A program made the position numbers and the translations under genes. A DNA stretch of 64,000 nucleotides from JACIWG01 sp049969935 (GTDB lineage: Archaea; Thermoproteota; Nitrososphaeria; JACIWG01): positions 1 through 64,000 of the forward strand of contig JBMFNX010000003.1 of assembly GCA_049969935.1 (NCBI GenBank), read 5' to 3'. Below are positions 63,112-64,000 of this stretch, one piece after another. Under the pieces are notes generated by a model. The model was not told where the DNA came from. It was given only the letters and a program-made list of their open reading frames with translations, and ran no database searches. Each line of letters starts with the position of its first letter. Positions within the stretch are counted from its first letter, which is position 1.

Positions 63112-64000
63112 ATGGCACTCGAGTATGCAAAGAGAAAGTATACGATGGATGAGGTTTTAAGTGTGCTGGAGCCTGAGCTTAGACAATGGTTCAGCAGGTT
63201 CAAGAAATTGACGCCACCTCAAGAGTATTCGATAATTCCCATTATGGAGGGAAAAAATACGTTGATCGCTTCACCAACAGGGTCAGGAAAAACTTTTGCA
63301 GTATTCTTGAGTATAATAAATGAGCTTTTAAAAATGAGTAAAATGGGACAGCTTGAAGATAAAGTCTACTGCGTTTACGTTTCACCATTAAAAGCTCTTG
63401 ATTACGATGTTGAAAAAAACTTGAAACAGCCTCTTGATGAAATATTCCAGAAAGAAGAATTTAGAGGGAAAGGTTTTACAGAAATCAGAGTCGGTGTCAG
63501 GACAGGGGACACTACACAGATTGAGAGGTCGAGAATGCTTAAAAGGCCGCCTCATATTCTTGTGACAACACCTGAGAGTATAGCCATTCTTTTGGTGGCG
63601 CCAAAGTTTAGAGAAAAAATGAAGTCAGTTAAGTGGGTGATCGTGGACGAAATACATGAAGTGTGTAGTAGTAAACGTGGAGTACACCTGTCTTTGAGCC
63701 TAGAAAGGCTGCAGCATTTAACTTCCGGAAATCTTGTGAGAATAGGCTTATCGGCTACAATACATCCGATTGAAGAGGTTGCAAAATATCTTGTAGGATA
63801 TAACGATGATGGCACGGAAAGGGACTGTCTAATAGTTGATACAAGGTTCGTTAAACCAATAGAGTTAAAGGTGATATGCCCAGTAAGTGACCTAGTGCAT
63901 ACTTCAGCCGAAGAGACGACAGTAAAAATGTACAAGCTTATAAAGAATATTGTTAAAAGACATAAAACGACACTAATTTTCACGAACACAAGATCTGGCA
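63112..64000 (+). CDS. lhr: Lhr-type DEAD/DEAH helicase, 5' part only
   Basis: The frame opens at the ATG at 63112, preceded by GGGGG, and continues without a stop to the window edge (296 codons seen). It has the Q-like LTPPQ motif, Walker A SPTGSGKT at 54-61, VSPLKAL, TTPESIAILL, Walker B IVDEIHE, and motif III LSATI. These match superfamily 2 Lhr (large helicase-related) proteins, a 3'-5' DNA/RNA helicase family. The rest of the gene lies beyond 64000. It is coupled to the MBL-fold nuclease. Confidence 0.9.
   Translation, partial: MALEYAKRKYTMDEVLSVLEPELRQWFSRFKKLTPPQEYSIIPIMEGKNTLIASPTGSGKTFAVFLSIINELLKMSKMGQLEDKVYCVYVSPLKALDYDVEKNLKQPLDEIFQKEEFRGKGFTEIRVGVRTGDTTQIERSRMLKRPPHILVTTPESIAILLVAPKFREKMKSVKWVIVDEIHEVCSSKRGVHLSLSLERLQHLTSGNLVRIGLSATIHPIEEVAKYLVGYNDDGTERDCLIVDTRFVKPIELKVICPVSDLVHTSAEETTVKMYKLIKNIVKRHKTTLIFTNTRSG

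Noticed and set aside
1..64000. CRISPR array, prophage or plasmid origin
   Set aside because: No spaced identical repeats, no integrase, capsid or replication genes, and no cluster of candidate origin repeats were seen.

Overview
The window reads as chromosomal DNA of a thermophile-like archaeon, AT-rich by eye (not computed). The archaeal markers are a nurA-herA-mre11-rad50 repair operon, a eukaryotic-type ATP-dependent DNA ligase, a PriS-like primase-fold protein, a KaiC-like ATPase, a GfcR-type regulator, an archaeal prepilin peptidase, DUF763 and DUF1893 proteins, and many TATA boxes about 26 bases before the start codon (leaderless or short-leader transcripts). I see no rRNA, tRNA or CRISPR array. 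A Thermoproteota/TACK-type lineage fits, but I cannot fix the lineage from sequence alone.

Layout. 1-8.8 kb: end of an IS200/IS605-like relic, a PflA-like radical SAM protein, MFS and EamA transporters, RidA, a GTPBP1-like GTPase and a flippase-like membrane protein. 8.9-12.1 kb: an etfB-etfA-glcD operon for flavin-based oxidation of a 2-hydroxyacid. 12.3-13.5 kb: a vapBC pair and a decayed tnpB. 13.5-20.6 kb: a five-gene minus-strand operon in the order nurA, a lone HAS-barrel-like protein, herA, mre11, rad50. 20.7-28.1 kb: a membrane glycosyltransferase, small membrane proteins, a radical SAM/SPASM-like protein divergent from a long M28-type peptidase, a GfcR-like regulator, an NnrD-like protein that has lost its catalytic motif, and a four-cluster ferredoxin. 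28.2-33.6 kb: DNA ligase, prepilin peptidase, a second block of IS remnants, KDPG aldolase, and a KaiC-like ATPase overlapping a PriS-like protein. 33.6-46 kb: mostly housekeeping and metabolic genes (AmmeMemoRadiSam-type radical SAM, amidohydrolase, thioredoxin reductase, DUF763, GDT1, Hsp20, FAD dehydrogenase, M20 peptidase, B12-type radical SAM, CysS). 46-51.1 kb: hydrogenase maturation genes hypE and, convergently, hypF-hypC-hypD, with a thioredoxin. 51.2-57.4 kb: adenine deaminase, carA, carB. 57.4-64 kb: a frameshifted secreted protein, a winged-helix regulator, a YchF-like GTPase, a GT2 glycosyltransferase, and an MBL-fold nuclease followed by an Lhr-type helicase that runs off the window.

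The strongest candidates for something undescribed are the extra HAS-barrel protein and Cys-rich NurA in the end-resection operon, the overlapping KaiC-like/PriS-like gene pair, the SPASM-like radical SAM facing an M28 peptidase with a C-terminal winged helix, and the NnrD-like pseudo-kinase next to a four-cluster ferredoxin. Three genes or gene remnants carry single-base frame breaks that could be decay or assembly errors.
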